Below, piece after piece: positions 17,896 to 26,557 of a DNA stretch of 64,000 nucleotides; positions within the stretch are counted from its first letter, which is position 1, and each line of letters starts with the position of its first letter. Source of the stretch: JAIBJN01 sp963830885. GTDB lineage: Bacteria > Actinomycetota > Thermoleophilia > Gaiellales > Gaiellaceae. The notes below the pieces were generated by a model, which did not search any database, was not told the DNA's origin, and saw only the letters and a list, made by a program, of their open reading frames with translations. A program made the position numbers and the translations under genes. The stretch lies in the NCBI GenBank assembly GCA_963830885.1, contig CAWHOA010000026.1, positions 69,663 through 133,662 of the forward strand, written 5' to 3'.

Positions 17896-18722
17896 GAGGC
17901 TCGCGGCGTGAACGGCCGCAGCTCGTCCTGTCCCTCCTGGACGACGCCGTAGCTCGACTCCGGCACCTCGTTCCACGCGCCTGCGAGGTCGCCGAGCGGC
18001 TCCGACACGACCAGGCGTGACTCGTCCGAGACGAGGTGGAGGATCGGGTTGTCCGGGTAAACCGCCCGGAGCGTGTCGACCGCGGTGCTGAAGAAGAGCG
18101 ACCGCGACTTGCCCTCGCTCGAGTAGCGGAATGCCCACATGCTCGAGCCGTCGGTGGTGGCCACCGTCATCTGGATGGGGTGCTCGACACCGTGCGCGCG
18201 GCCCGTCTCCTCGATGAAGCCGACGGCGCGCTCGACGGCCGCCGGCGGGTCGTCCTCGAGCCCGAGGGTGAGCGCGAGGTGGAAGAAGACCTCGGTGTCG
18301 GTGGAGCCCTCGATCTCCGCGTAGAGGCTCGGGTCGACGGCGAGCACGAGGTCGCGCTTCACCGTCGCGAACTCGCCGATGAATCCGTTGTGCATCCAGA
18401 GCCAGCGACCGTGCCGAAACGGGTGGCAGTTGGTCTGCTGGATGGCGCCCCCGGTCGAGGCGCGGATGTGGGCGAAGACGAGCGGTGAGACGAGATGGCG
18501 GGCCAGATCCTTGAGGTTGCGGTCGTTCCAGGCCGGCTCGATGCTGTGGAACACGCCCGGCGTCTCCCCGACTCCGTACCAGCCGAGTCCGAAGCCGTCG
18601 CCGTTGGTCGTCTCGGCGCCGAGCGTCGAGTGGAGGCTCTGGTCGATGAGGGAGTGCTTCGGCTTGAGGAGCAGCTCCTCGAGCAGCACCGGCGATCCTG
18701 AATAGGCGAGCCATCTGCACAC
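17892..18722 (-). CDS. Class II glutamine amidotransferase (YafJ/EgtC-like)
   Basis: 276 residues of an N-terminal-nucleophile amidohydrolase: Cys2 is exposed after Met removal (MCRWLAYSG), followed by NGDGFGLGWYG, VFAHIRASTGG and NCHPFRHGRWLWMHNGFIG, all matching class II glutaminase residues. Stand-alone members release ammonia from glutamine or hydrolyse gamma-glutamyl amides (EgtC in ergothioneine synthesis). No ergothioneine genes lie alongside, so the substrate is open. GTG 18722 follows a GAGGAGG ribosome site. It converges on the Vps62-like gene with a 4-nt overlap. Confidence 0.85.
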   Translation of the reverse strand: MCRWLAYSGSPVLLEELLLKPKHSLIDQSLHSTLGAETTNGDGFGLGWYGVGETPGVFHSIEPAWNDRNLKDLARHLVSPLVFAHIRASTGGAIQQTNCHPFRHGRWLWMHNGFIGEFATVKRDLVLAVDPSLYAEIEGSTDTEVFFHLALTLGLEDDPPAAVERAVGFIEETGRAHGVEHPIQMTVATTDGSSMWAFRYSSEGKSRSLFFSTAVDTLRAVYPDNPILHLVSDESRLVVSEPLGDLAGAWNEVPESSYGVVQEGQDELRPFTPRAS

Positions 18723-18809
18723 GGTTTTCCTCCTCGTCGGGGCATGCGCAGCATCTCACCCGGAGCGGCGCCGCGCATCGTCCACTCCGGGTGAGGACGG
18801 CCTCGCCGG

Positions 18810-19727
18810 CTACCGCTCGACGCGCACGACGCTGTACGCGGCAGTTTCGGGAGGCATGACCCCGAACCGCGCGTTGACCGCGTAGAGCGCCTTCCCGAAC
18901 TCGGCGATCGTCGTCGGAACATCGAAGTCGGAGTCGGTGAGATGGCCGGTGATCTCGCCGGCAGAGAGGTCGCCGGAGAGCTTGACGACCGCGATTCGGT
19001 TCATGCGGTTCTGCACCGCGTAGAGCGTCCTCCCGTCGAGGAGGATGCCGTCGCCCTGGGTCACGTCGCCGCCGGTGAGCGCGATCAGCGCGGCCTTGCC
19101 CGTCGCGGCTTCGACCGTGTACAGCCGACCGAGGTTGGACTGCACGATGACGAGCGTGTCACCGCGCGGCGTCGCGTCGATGCCGTTCACGTTGAATCCG
19201 GGCGCCATCGTGAACTCACCTGTCAGCGGCACAGCTTCGACGTCCGCCTGGGAGCCGAGCGTCCCGTCCGGGGCGATCGGCACCCGGTAGAGGACCGCGC
19301 TCTGGGACTCCGTGAACCAAGCCGCATCACGCGTCACCACGACGTCGTTCACGAATGTCGGAGGCCCGGCCGACAGCTGGTAGGAAGCCAGGGTCGCGCC
19401 GGTGCGGGCGTCGTAGACCCAGGCCCTCCCGGTCGGGCCGCCGGCAACGAAGAGGCGGTTGTCGGCGAAGTCGACGCCGATCGCTGCCCGGCCGGCCTGC
19501 GCCGGGACGAGCACCGAGCCGGTTCCCGTCCGCAGGTCGCCGCGGTAGACGGCCCCGGTGGGGATCGACCCGACGTAGAAGGTATGGCCGTTGCCGATGT
19601 CTATGCCCTCGGGCTGGAACCCGGCAGGCAATGGGATCGTCTGCGGCCACGAGGTCGTGGCCGTCGCCGGAGCAGCCGCGAGGAGGGCGAGCCCCGCGAG
19701 CAGCGTCAGGACGTGTTTCGTTGTCAC
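18810..19727 (-). CDS. Secreted beta-propeller protein (SMP-30/NHL-like)
   Basis: 305 residues with a signal peptide (VLTLLAGLALLAAAPATATT) and repeated propeller strands such as GNGHTFYVGSIPTGAVYRGD, DNRLFVAGGPTGRAWVYD and GRTLYAVQNRMNRIAVVKL, each about 40-45 residues apart. Related fungal and bacterial proteins are described as superoxide-dismutase-like or SMP-30-like propellers. No catalytic residues can be assigned, so binding or lactonase roles are equally possible. Transcribed away from the 19978 gene. Confidence 0.75.
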   Translation of the reverse strand: MTTKHVLTLLAGLALLAAAPATATTSWPQTIPLPAGFQPEGIDIGNGHTFYVGSIPTGAVYRGDLRTGTGSVLVPAQAGRAAIGVDFADNRLFVAGGPTGRAWVYDARTGATLASYQLSAGPPTFVNDVVVTRDAAWFTESQSAVLYRVPIAPDGTLGSQADVEAVPLTGEFTMAPGFNVNGIDATPRGDTLVIVQSNLGRLYTVEAATGKAALIALTGGDVTQGDGILLDGRTLYAVQNRMNRIAVVKLSGDLSAGEITGHLTDSDFDVPTTIAEFGKALYAVNARFGVMPPETAAYSVVRVER

Positions 19728-19977
19728 TGGAACCCCCTTGTGAGCTTCACGGCACGGTTCCCGGCCGGCCCCGGCCGCGAACCCTTCATCGGTTCCTACG
19801 GGCCGGACGCGCGTGCAGATCGCTTGACGCGAGAACCGGTCTTGGCGCGAATCAAGGAGTCGCTCGAGGGTTGAGGCAGTCCGGCGCTTCCCGCAAGATG
19901 CAGCCGACGCCGAGCGCGAGCGGGCTCACTGCGCCGCATTCGGCGAGGTCGGCAGCGAACGAGGAAGGGAGCCAGGA

Positions 19978-20367
19978 ATGACGGTCAGGTCGGAGAGACG
20001 GCCCGGACGAGGGTGGAACGCCTATGCGGCCATCCTGATCATCTTCGCGGGGGCGATGCAGGTTCTCGATGGGCTGTGGGCGCTCGACAGGCAGGACACG
20101 GCGGTCGACAGCCTCTTCTGGGGCGACAACCTCGAGGCGTGGGGCTGGGTCTATCTCATCGTGGGCATCGCGCTCATCGTCACTGGAGTCTTCATCTTCC
20201 GCCGGGCGAACTGGGCGGTGTTGGCAGGCATCGCCGTGGCGTTCATCGGCGCCATCGTGAACCTCTTCTGGATCTTCAGCTATCCGCTCGTCAGCGTCCT
20301 TGCCATCACGCTCTGCTTGCTCGCGGTCTACGGGCTGACGACGTACTCCCTCGAGGAGCTGGACTAG
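19978..20367 (+). CDS. DUF7144 family membrane protein
   Basis: 129 residues, four helices: AYAAILIIFAGAMQVLDGLW, GWVYLIVGIALIVTGVFIF, WAVLAGIAVAFIGAIVNLFW and VSVLAITLCLLAVYGLTTY. The family is widespread in actinobacteria and has no known function. ATG 19978 follows AGGAAGGGAG. The next gene begins within 41 nt, so co-transcription with the permease is likely. Confidence 0.85.
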   Translation: MTVRSERRPGRGWNAYAAILIIFAGAMQVLDGLWALDRQDTAVDSLFWGDNLEAWGWVYLIVGIALIVTGVFIFRRANWAVLAGIAVAFIGAIVNLFWIFSYPLVSVLAITLCLLAVYGLTTYSLEELD

Positions 20368-20407
20368 GTAAACAACACACTGCGCGAGCTTCGGATCGTG
20401 GCCTGAC

Positions 20408-21703
20408 GTGACCGTTCGCGGCGCAGCCTTCCTCGGCATCGGCGCGATGGTCGGTGCCGGCATCTTCGCGCTGCTCGGCGAGGCCGGCGCGATCGCCGGA
20501 TCCGCGGTTTGGCTCTCCTTCCTCATTGCCGGCATCGTCGCCGCGCTGCTGGGCTACACCGTGGTCAAGCTCGGTGTCCGCTACCCGTCATCGGGCGGCC
20601 TGATCACGTATCTGATGCAGGGCTTCGGCAACGGACGCCTGGTCGGGATCGCGTCGTGGCTCGGCTACTTCACGGCGATCGTGATCGTGACTGCCATGGT
20701 CGCGGTTGCCTTCGGCAGCTACGCGACCTCGCTCTTCATCGGCGACGACGCGGCGAGCGGCTGGGACAACGTCTTTGCCTCCGCCGTCGTGCTCGGCGCG
20801 CTCGGCGTCAACATGATCGGAACCCGCTTCGTCGACCGGGCCCAGTCGGCGATCGTCGCCATCCTGCTCGCCGTGTTCGCGGTCTTCATCGCCGTGACCC
20901 TCGTGGACATCGACTTCGACCTACTCGCTGTAAGCGGCTATCCGTCGTTCTCCACCATCGTCGCGAGCGTCGCGCTCACGTTCTTCGCCTATCTGGGCTT
21001 CAGCGTGATCACCTTCGCGGTCGGCGACCTGGCTGATCCGGCCCGACAGCTTCCGAAGGCGATGTACCTCGCGCTGGGGGTGACGGCGACGACCTACATC
21101 CTCATCTCGCTCGGCGTCTTCGGGACGCTCACCGTCGACGAGGTCGTCGGCTACGGCGAGACCGCGATCGCCGAGGCGGCACGCCCTTCGCTCGGTGAGG
21201 CCGGCTTCGTGATGATGGCGATCGCCGCCCTCCTGGCGACCTCGTCCTCGGTGAATGCGACCCTCTATGCGTCGGGCGGCCTGACGACGATGCTCGCCGA
21301 CGCGCGGCAGTTCCCGCCGATCTTCGGCGGCGAGTCGCGGCTCGGCCGCCACGCGGGGCTCCTGATCACCGCCTTCCTCGTGCTCGTCGTCGCCAACCTC
21401 GTCGACCTGTCCGCGATCGCGTCGGTGGGCAGCGCGTGCTCACTGATGATCTTCCTGCTCGTCGGCGTCGCCGGTTACCGGCGACGCGCCGACACCGGCT
21501 CCCAAGCGCTCATCGTGCTGGCGGCGATCGCCGTTACCGCCACCGTCCTCGTCTTCTTCGCGGTCGACACGCTCCGCAACGCTCCCGAGACCTTCTCGGC
21601 CATCGTGGGGATCGCGCTCCTCTCGGTCCTACTCGACTTCGTCTGGAAGCGGGCCCGCGACCGGGGCGAAGGCGGTGAGGCGGCTGCGCCGTCCACAGGC
21701 TAA
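20408..21703 (+). CDS. APC superfamily amino-acid permease
   Basis: 431 residues with about 12 helices. The first helix carries the APC substrate-binding glycine motif GIGAMVGAGIFALLGEAG; others include GLITYLMQGFGNGRLVG, FFAYLGFSVITFAVGDLADP (helix 6) and ALLATSSSVNATLYASGG (helix 8). The first usable start is GTG 20408, but in another frame just upstream TLRELRIVA looks like the usual N-terminus (LRRELRL...), so a one-base indel near 20404 may hide the true start. Substrate is probably an amino acid or amine. Confidence 0.85.
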   Translation: MTVRGAAFLGIGAMVGAGIFALLGEAGAIAGSAVWLSFLIAGIVAALLGYTVVKLGVRYPSSGGLITYLMQGFGNGRLVGIASWLGYFTAIVIVTAMVAVAFGSYATSLFIGDDAASGWDNVFASAVVLGALGVNMIGTRFVDRAQSAIVAILLAVFAVFIAVTLVDIDFDLLAVSGYPSFSTIVASVALTFFAYLGFSVITFAVGDLADPARQLPKAMYLALGVTATTYILISLGVFGTLTVDEVVGYGETAIAEAARPSLGEAGFVMMAIAALLATSSSVNATLYASGGLTTMLADARQFPPIFGGESRLGRHAGLLITAFLVLVVANLVDLSAIASVGSACSLMIFLLVGVAGYRRRADTGSQALIVLAAIAVTATVLVFFAVDTLRNAPETFSAIVGIALLSVLLDFVWKRARDRGEGGEAAAPSTG

Positions 21704-21763
21704 CGAGGTGCTCCGTGGTCGATTGACATCGCACGTACGCGCCCGAATGATCGGCGGGATTCG

Positions 21764-22408
21764 ATGGAAGACGTGATTTTCGCGCTGCTCGTGATCCTCG
21801 CCGGCGCGCTGTTCTGCTTCTTCGGCTACCTGGCCTTCCGGATCATCATCCCGATCTGGGGTGCCGTCGTCGGCTTCAGCCTCGGCGCAGGGCTGATTGC
21901 GGCCGCGACGGACGAGGGCTTCCTGCGCACCGGGCTCGCCTGGATCGTCGCGCTCGGGCTGGCGCTCCTCTTTGCTCTGCTTGCCTACCTGTTCTACTGG
22001 GTCGCCGTCGTCATCGCCATGGGCTCGATCGGCTTCACCCTCGGCGCGGCTGCGATGGGCGCTCTCGGAGTGACTTGGAGCTGGCTGGTCGTCCTGGTCG
22101 GGATCGTGGTCGGAGTCCTGCTCGCGGTGGTCGCGATCGTCTCGGACCTGCCGATGATCCTGCTGGTCGTTTTGAGTGCGCTGGCCGGGGCGAGCGCGGT
22201 GACGGCAGGGATCATGGTCCTGACGGGCGCCATCGGCACCGAGGACTTCACCGACAGCGCCGTCACCGCGCGTGCCGACGACGACTGGTGGTGGTACGTC
22301 GTCTACATCGGCGTGGCGCTCGTCGGCGTCCTCTACCAGGCCCGCTCGATGGAGCGGATGCGCGGCTCGATGCGCGACACCTGGGACGCGCGCCGCGGCT
22401 ACGCCTAG
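21764..22408 (+). CDS. DUF4203-type membrane protein
   Basis: 214 residues with seven to eight closely spaced helices, from VIFALLVILAGALFCFFGYL through IIIPIWGAVVGFSLGAGLIA, VALGLALLFALLAYLFYWVA and LVVLVGIVVGVLLAVVAIV to a final helix WWYVVYIGVALVGVLY with a basic tail. The layout matches DUF4203/TMEM198-like proteins, of unknown bacterial function. No motif suggests catalysis. Ends 10 nt from the convergent MOSC gene. Confidence 0.75.
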   Translation: MEDVIFALLVILAGALFCFFGYLAFRIIIPIWGAVVGFSLGAGLIAAATDEGFLRTGLAWIVALGLALLFALLAYLFYWVAVVIAMGSIGFTLGAAAMGALGVTWSWLVVLVGIVVGVLLAVVAIVSDLPMILLVVLSALAGASAVTAGIMVLTGAIGTEDFTDSAVTARADDDWWWYVVYIGVALVGVLYQARSMERMRGSMRDTWDARRGYA

Positions 22409-22418
22409 CAGGAGGGTC

Positions 22419-22949
22419 CTAGAGCTTCGCGATCGTGTCGCCCGCCCTGACGGGGCCGGGCGTGACGACGCGGGCGTTGGCCCCGCGGAGCCGTAGCTCG
22501 CGGCCGGGGCTCTTGTTCACGAACTTGAGCGCGTCGGTGCCGAAGCGGGCGCTGAACTTGGCGCAGCCGGTGTGCGGCACCGCGGTGACCTCGACGACCG
22601 CTTTCCCGACTTCCAGCCGCGTCCCGGCCGGCAGGTTGTCCACGCTGAGGTCGAAGTCGACGTAGAGCTGGTCGCCGGCCAGCGGCCAGCGCTCGCGGGT
22701 GCGGGCGATCAGCTCGGCGGCGCGTGCGTTCATCAGGGTCAGCTGGGCGTCGTTGATCGGGGAGGCGCCGAGGTGCCAGCGGTCGCCGATCAGCCCGACG
22801 ACGAGGTCGAGCTCGCCCTCCTCGACCACCTCACGTTCGTCCACCGCCGGGCGGCGGACGATCAGCTCGACCGTGCCGCGGTCGGAGGGCGCCGCGCGGA
22901 TGTGATCGAGCCCGGCCCGCAGCTCGTCGGCGGTCGCGTGTTCGGTCAT
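22419..22949 (-). CDS. MOSC domain protein
   Basis: 176 residues. MOSC domains bind or transfer molybdenum-cofactor sulfur or act on N-hydroxylated compounds. Seen: TVELIVRRPAVDEREVV (opening strand), GDRWHLGASPINDAQLTLMN, FDLSVDNLPAGTRLEVG and VPHTGCAKFSARFGTDALKF, which holds the conserved cysteine. ATG 22949 is 6 nt after TAGGCT, whose first bases are the end of a dispersed repeat element. A molybdenum hydroxylase cluster lies 13 kb away but is not linked by operon. Confidence 0.85.
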   Translation of the reverse strand: MTEHATADELRAGLDHIRAAPSDRGTVELIVRRPAVDEREVVEEGELDLVVGLIGDRWHLGASPINDAQLTLMNARAAELIARTRERWPLAGDQLYVDFDLSVDNLPAGTRLEVGKAVVEVTAVPHTGCAKFSARFGTDALKFVNKSPGRELRLRGANARVVTPGPVRAGDTIAKL

Positions 22950-22955
22950 CCCGTA

Positions 22956-22961
22956 AGCCTA
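22956..22961 (-). promoter_or_regulatory. -10 hexamer TAGGCT overlapping a repeat-element end
   Basis: Minus-strand TAGGCT, 6 nt before ATG 22949. Its first three bases (TAG) are the terminal CCTCCTAG of the dispersed element that starts at 22959. Confidence 0.45.
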
Positions 22962-23128
22962 GGAGGGTTTGGCGAAGCTCGCTCGTCGCCGGGGTGTGAT
23001 GGTCGTTCCGAAACAAGGACGCAGGGAGTGTTCGTAGCCGGAGGCTACGGGCGCGACTGAGGACGCAGTCTTCGGGGCGAGCAGCGCGGCCCGACGACAT
23101 AGTCGCCGTTTCGTCAAACCCTCCTAGT
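22959..23128 (-). repeat. Dispersed structured element, copy 1 (about 170 bp)
   Basis: Terminal inverted arms CTAGGAGGGTTTGGCGAAG (left) and GTTTCGTCAAACCCTCCTAG (right) pair almost fully. Inside, read on the minus strand, are the conserved blocks GGGCCGCGCTGCTCGCCCCG, AAGACTGCGTCCTC, the hairpin CGTAGC-CTCCG-GCTACG and CCTTGTTTCGGAACGACCAT. It fills the gap between the MOSC promoter and the stop of the next minus-strand gene. Orientation is opposite to the other copies. Confidence 0.85.
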
Positions 23129-23745
23129 CCGCCGACGGGTGCAGGAGAGGAACGGCCCCGGTCCACCCGGCGCGCAGCACGGCCACGAGCGACGAGGGCG
23201 TGATCAGCGCCGTGCGCGCGTTGGCCGGTCGCGGCCGCGGATCCGTGTAGCCGCCCGGCGTCCAGGCGAGCAGACGCTCTCCCAGCACGAGCCTGGCCTG
23301 GCCGCCGTCGAGGACGAACGCGCCGTCCGGGAGGTCGTCCAGAGCGGCGGGGTGCAGGCGGCGTGCGCGGGTGCTGTCGAGCCGCTCGACGTGGAGCCGG
23401 GCGTCGATCGTGTCGGCGCCCGCCTCGCCGCGCATGAAGCTCTTGCCAGAGCTCGCCGAAGCGGACGTAGTCCGCGCGTCGGCAGAGCGCGCAAGGCCGG
23501 TGGCCCGCGGCGAAGGCGGTGGCCTCGTCGAGGAAGAAGAGCTCCGTGAACTTCCCGGGCTGAAGGAGCGGCCGCCGCAGCCAGCCCCTGAACTCGAGCC
23601 GGCAGGCGATCCAGCGCTTCCCCGCGTATCGGCGCCGGATCCGCCCGGCCTCGTCGTGGAGGCAGCCCCGGTTCCCGTAGACGAGCCCGCGCTCGGGCGC
23701 GGCGACCAGCTCGCCCAGCGGCGTGACCCGGTTCTGCAGCGGCAT
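23125..23745 (-). CDS. Unknown conserved protein with CxxC motif, one frameshift
   Basis: The first part reads MPLQNRVTPLGELVAAPERG, then YGNRGCLHDEAGRIRRRYAG, WIACRLEFRGWLRR, FTELFFLDEATAFAAGHRPC and ALCRRADYVRF. HRPCALC is a CxxC pair like that of Ada-type metal-binding modules. The frame changes near 23440 and continues as RGEAGADTIDARLHVERLD to the stop at 23125. Repaired length is about 205 residues. The family is common in actinobacteria but uncharacterised. TAGCGT lies 9 nt before ATG 23745. The stop codon lies within the arm of the repeat element. Confidence 0.7.
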
Positions 23746-23878
23746 CTGCGGCCCACGCTAGAGGGATTGGCCCGATGGCGCTTCGGTGGGGTGGGCGGGG
23801 AGGGGAGGGGCGCGGCCCGACGGCTCAAGCGACGTTGGGCCGAGCCCTCTGCACCGCGCGTGTGGAATGATCGGCGCC

Positions 23879-24532
23879 ATGCAGGCACGACCAGGACAGA
23901 TCCTCGCGGCGGGCATGAACTACCGCGACCACGCGGCCGAAGCGGGGCTCGAGGTCCCCGAGCGGCCGATGATCTTCGGCATCTGGCCGAGCAGCATGAT
24001 CGGCCCCGGCGAGGCGATCGTGATCCCGTCCCTGTCCTCCGAGATCGACTACGAGGCGGAGCTCGGCGTGGTCGTCGGCGAGCGCGCCCGCGACGTGCCC
24101 GTCGAGCGGGCCCTCGACGTCGTCGCCGGCTACACGTGCTTCAACGACGTGAGCGCGCGCGACCTCCAGTTCCAGGACGGGCAGTGGACGCGCGCCAAGT
24201 CGCTGGACACGTTCTCGCCGACGGGCCCGCGCGTCGTGCCGGCCTCCGAGATCCCGGACCCCCAAGCGCTCAGGATCCGCTGCCTCGTCAACGGCGAGGC
24301 GCTGCAGGACTCCTCGACCGCCGAGATGGTCTTCTCGGTCGCCGAGCTGATCAGCTACGTCAGCCACGGGATCACGCTGGAGCCCGGCGACCTGATCGTG
24401 ACCGGGACCCCGGCCGGCGTCGGCTTCACGCGCACGCCGCCGGTGTTCCTGCGTCCGGGCGACGAGGTGACCGTCGAGATCGAGGGCATCGGAGCCCTGA
24501 CCAATCCCGTTCGAGCCGAGGAAGGAGCCTAG
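23879..24532 (+). CDS. Fumarylacetoacetate hydrolase (FAH) family protein
   Basis: 217 residues, the short FAH form that cleaves or hydrates acylpyruvates and 2-keto acids with a bound metal. Motifs: GMNYRDHAAEAGLEVPERP, SEIDYEAELGVVVGERARD (metal-binding Glu-x-Glu), GYTCFNDVSARDLQFQDGQW, KSLDTFSPTGPRVVP and GDLIVTGTPAGVGF. The next gene starts one base after the stop, so the two are co-translated. Candidates are oxaloacetate decarboxylase/acylpyruvase or 2-keto-3-deoxy-sugar-acid hydrolase. Confidence 0.88.
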   Translation: MQARPGQILAAGMNYRDHAAEAGLEVPERPMIFGIWPSSMIGPGEAIVIPSLSSEIDYEAELGVVVGERARDVPVERALDVVAGYTCFNDVSARDLQFQDGQWTRAKSLDTFSPTGPRVVPASEIPDPQALRIRCLVNGEALQDSSTAEMVFSVAELISYVSHGITLEPGDLIVTGTPAGVGFTRTPPVFLRPGDEVTVEIEGIGALTNPVRAEEGA

Positions 24533-24826
24533 ATGGCGTACGTGCTGGCCGCGAAGTGGGTGGCGAAGGAAGGCGAGGAGGACAACGTGCTGGCGGCCCT
24601 CGAGCAGCTGGCCGGGCCCTCGCGCGCGGAGCCGGGGTGCCTGATGTGGCAGCCGCACCGCGACCCCGAGGACCCGCGCGTCTTCTTCTTCTACGAGCAG
24701 TACGCCGACGCTGCCGCCTTCGAGGCGCACGGGGCCTCCGAGCACTTCCAGCGGCTCGGCGTCGGGGACGCGATCCCGCGGCTGGAGAGCCGCGAGCGCA
24801 CGTTCTACGAGACGGTCGACCTCTAA
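24533..24826 (+). CDS. Antibiotic biosynthesis monooxygenase (ABM) domain protein
   Basis: 97 residues, a single ferredoxin-like ABM domain as in YgiN and LsrG. Typical features: MAYVLAAKWVAKEGEEDNVL, SRAEPGCLMWQPHRDPEDP and VFFFYEQYADAAAFEAHGAS, EHFQRLG. Such proteins are cofactor-free oxygenases, isomerases or simple dimeric binders; catabolic clusters often carry one. It starts one base after the FAH stop, and its TAA stop overlaps the left end of a repeat element. Confidence 0.85.
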   Translation: MAYVLAAKWVAKEGEEDNVLAALEQLAGPSRAEPGCLMWQPHRDPEDPRVFFFYEQYADAAAFEAHGASEHFQRLGVGDAIPRLESRERTFYETVDL

Positions 24827-24992
24827 GGAGGGCCCGACGAAGCGCAGCCTGTGCCGCCGGGCCGCGCTGCTCGCCCCGAAGACTGCGTCCTCGGTCGCGC
24901 CCGTAGCCTCCGGCTACGAAGCTCCCTGCGTCCTTGTTTCGGAACGACCATCGCACCCCGACGACGAGCGGCGTTCCGCCGGGCCCTCCTAG
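24824..24992 (+). repeat. Dispersed structured element, copy 2 (about 169 bp)
   Basis: Arms TAAGGAGGGCCCGACGAAG (left) and CGTTCCGCCGGGCCCTCCTA (right) are complementary. Compared with copy 1, GTTTG/CAAAC became GCCCG/CGGGC on both sides, so pairing is kept. Core blocks and the hairpin CGTAGC-CTCCG-GCTACG are the same. It lies between the convergent ABM and RraA-like genes, touching the TAA of one and ending 2 bp from the TAG of the other. Confidence 0.88.
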
Positions 24993-24994
24993 AG

Positions 24995-25627
24995 CTAGAA
25001 CTTCCCGAACCGGTCGTAGGCGTCGAGCGGCGCCACGCCCCGGCGCACCGCCTCGCGAACCTGGTTTTCGGTGCCTGCGACGGCGCGAGCCTTCTCGAGC
25101 ACCTCGTCCTTGAGCGCGGCAGGCACGACGACGACCCCGTCCGCGTCCGCGACCAGCCAGTCGCCGGTCGCGACCTCGACCCCGTCGATCGTCACCGTGT
25201 GCCCCCAGTCGCTGCACTCCCAGCGGGGCACCGAGTCCTGCGGGGTCGCGTAGCGGCAGAACACGGGGAAGCCCGCGCTCTCGATGAAGCCAACGTCGCG
25301 GCAGCCGCCGTCGAGGACGACGCCCGGGCAGCTCTTCGCCTGGAGCGCGGTCGCCGAGAGCTCGCCGAACTGCGCCGCCTCGTCGTCGTGGGTCGCGTAG
25401 ACGGGGACGGCGCCCGCAGGGACGGCTCCGAGCATCTCGAGGATGCGCCGGATCGTGGCGTCGTAGTCCGCCCCCGCACGCGGCCGCCCCTCGACGGCGA
25501 AGGCGGGCCCTTCGAGACGCATCCCGGGACGGAGTGGCCCGATCGCGGGCGGCAGCGTCTGGCGGCGGAGGCCGAGCGCGTCCAGGACGTCGGCGACGGC
25601 GGCCGCGTAGAGCTCAGAGCCGCTCAC
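24995..25627 (-). CDS. RraA-like aldolase (HMG/CHA aldolase family)
   Basis: 210 residues of the RraA/4-hydroxy-4-methyl-2-oxoglutarate aldolase fold. Metal- and substrate-binding segments are present: SCPGVVLDGGCRDVGFIESA (the GxxxD/RD motif) and GDWLVADADGVVVVPAALKD. Family enzymes split pyruvate from 2-keto-4-hydroxy acids, whereas true RraA inhibits RNase E; the catabolic operon favours the aldolase role. Last gene of the seven-gene operon starting at 31497; its start overlaps the epimerase gene by 14 nt. Confidence 0.85.
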   Translation of the reverse strand: MSGSELYAAAVADVLDALGLRRQTLPPAIGPLRPGMRLEGPAFAVEGRPRAGADYDATIRRILEMLGAVPAGAVPVYATHDDEAAQFGELSATALQAKSCPGVVLDGGCRDVGFIESAGFPVFCRYATPQDSVPRWECSDWGHTVTIDGVEVATGDWLVADADGVVVVPAALKDEVLEKARAVAGTENQVREAVRRGVAPLDAYDRFGKF

Positions 25628-26555
25628 GGAAGATGGCGATCGTCTCGGCGACGGCCTCGCGAAGCGGCGTCACGGGGGCGGGGTGGACACGGCCCTCGAA
25701 CTCCTCCGGGAACGGGAGCGGGGCGTCGGCGAACGTGATCGAGCCGGCGGACTCCGGCGCGGCCTCCTCGATGGCCACAACCACCTCGTCGATCCCGGTT
25801 GCCGGCCCGCCCAGGTTGGCGACGAGCGCGCCGCCTTCCTCGGAGCGGCGGGCGGCCTCGATGAACGCTCGCGCCGCGTCCGGCGCGTAGTGCATCTGGA
25901 CGCGCCCACCGAAGCCGATGTGGTACGGCTCGCCCCGCGCGGCCGCGGCCATGGCGAGCGTCGGCTCCGCCGTGATCCCCTGGTCGCGGCCGGCCCCGTA
26001 GACGACGTACGGCCGCAGCCCGAGGCTCGGCACGCCGTCGTCGGCCCAGTAGATGCGCGCGGCGCCTTCGTTTGCCAGCTTGTGCACGCCGTAGTGCGTC
26101 GCGGGGCTCGGAGGCGCGTCCTCGGCGACGCGGGTGGGCGCGTCCGGCCCGTAGACCGCGGCAGAGCTGGCGTAGGAGAGGCCGCGCACGCGCTCCCGCC
26201 GCCGCGCGCCCTCGAGGACGTTCACGGTGCCGACGACGTTGACGTGCGCTCCGCGGGGCGGGTCGGCCTTCGCCAGCGGGATCAGCATCGCCGCCAGATG
26301 GATCACGTGCGTGGCCCGACTCTCGTCGAGCGCCCGCTCCACCGCGGCCAGGTCGGTGACGTCCCCCTGGAGCAGCTCGATCCGCGCGAGCTCGTCCGGC
26401 TCGAGGATCAGCGCCAGCCGCGCGGTGTCCGTGCCAAGGTCGAAGCCGGACGCCGGGATGCCCTCGCGGAGAAGTGTGCGCAGGATCCAGGCGCCGATGC
26501 AGCCGAGCGCCCCCGTGACGAGGAACCGCTCCTCCGCCTCAGAGCCCGTGACCAG
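25614..26555 (-). CDS. NAD-dependent epimerase/dehydratase (extended SDR)
   Basis: About 313 residues. The Rossmann start FLVTGALGCIGAWILRTLLR has the GxxGxxG motif, then VIHLAAMLIPLAKADPP, SSAAVYGPDAPTRV and catalytic YGVHKLANE (Tyr-x-x-x-Lys). Related to UDP-sugar or uronate-type dehydrogenases and epimerases. No ATG, GTG or TTG precedes the Rossmann motif in frame; CTG 26555 directly after the aldehyde dehydrogenase stop is the only candidate, or the true start has been lost to a base error. An internal GTG at 26342 would remove the cofactor site. Confidence 0.8.
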   Translation of the reverse strand: MVTGSEAEERFLVTGALGCIGAWILRTLLREGIPASGFDLGTDTARLALILEPDELARIELLQGDVTDLAAVERALDESRATHVIHLAAMLIPLAKADPPRGAHVNVVGTVNVLEGARRRERVRGLSYASSAAVYGPDAPTRVAEDAPPSPATHYGVHKLANEGAARIYWADDGVPSLGLRPYVVYGAGRDQGITAEPTLAMAAAARGEPYHIGFGGRVQMHYAPDAARAFIEAARRSEEGGALVANLGGPATGIDEVVVAIEEAAPESAGSITFADAPLPFPEEFEGRVHPAPVTPLREAVAETIAIFRERL

Positions 26556-26557
26556 CT

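Noticed and set aside
22831..23745. Element copy 1 as coding sequence of a 304-residue protein
   Set aside because: The tail after the frameshift runs through the repeat; other copies do not keep this frame, and the proper C-terminus continues in another frame to 23125.
24995..25627. RraA as RNase E regulator
   Set aside because: The protein has the metal-binding residues of the aldolase branch and sits in a sugar-acid operon.
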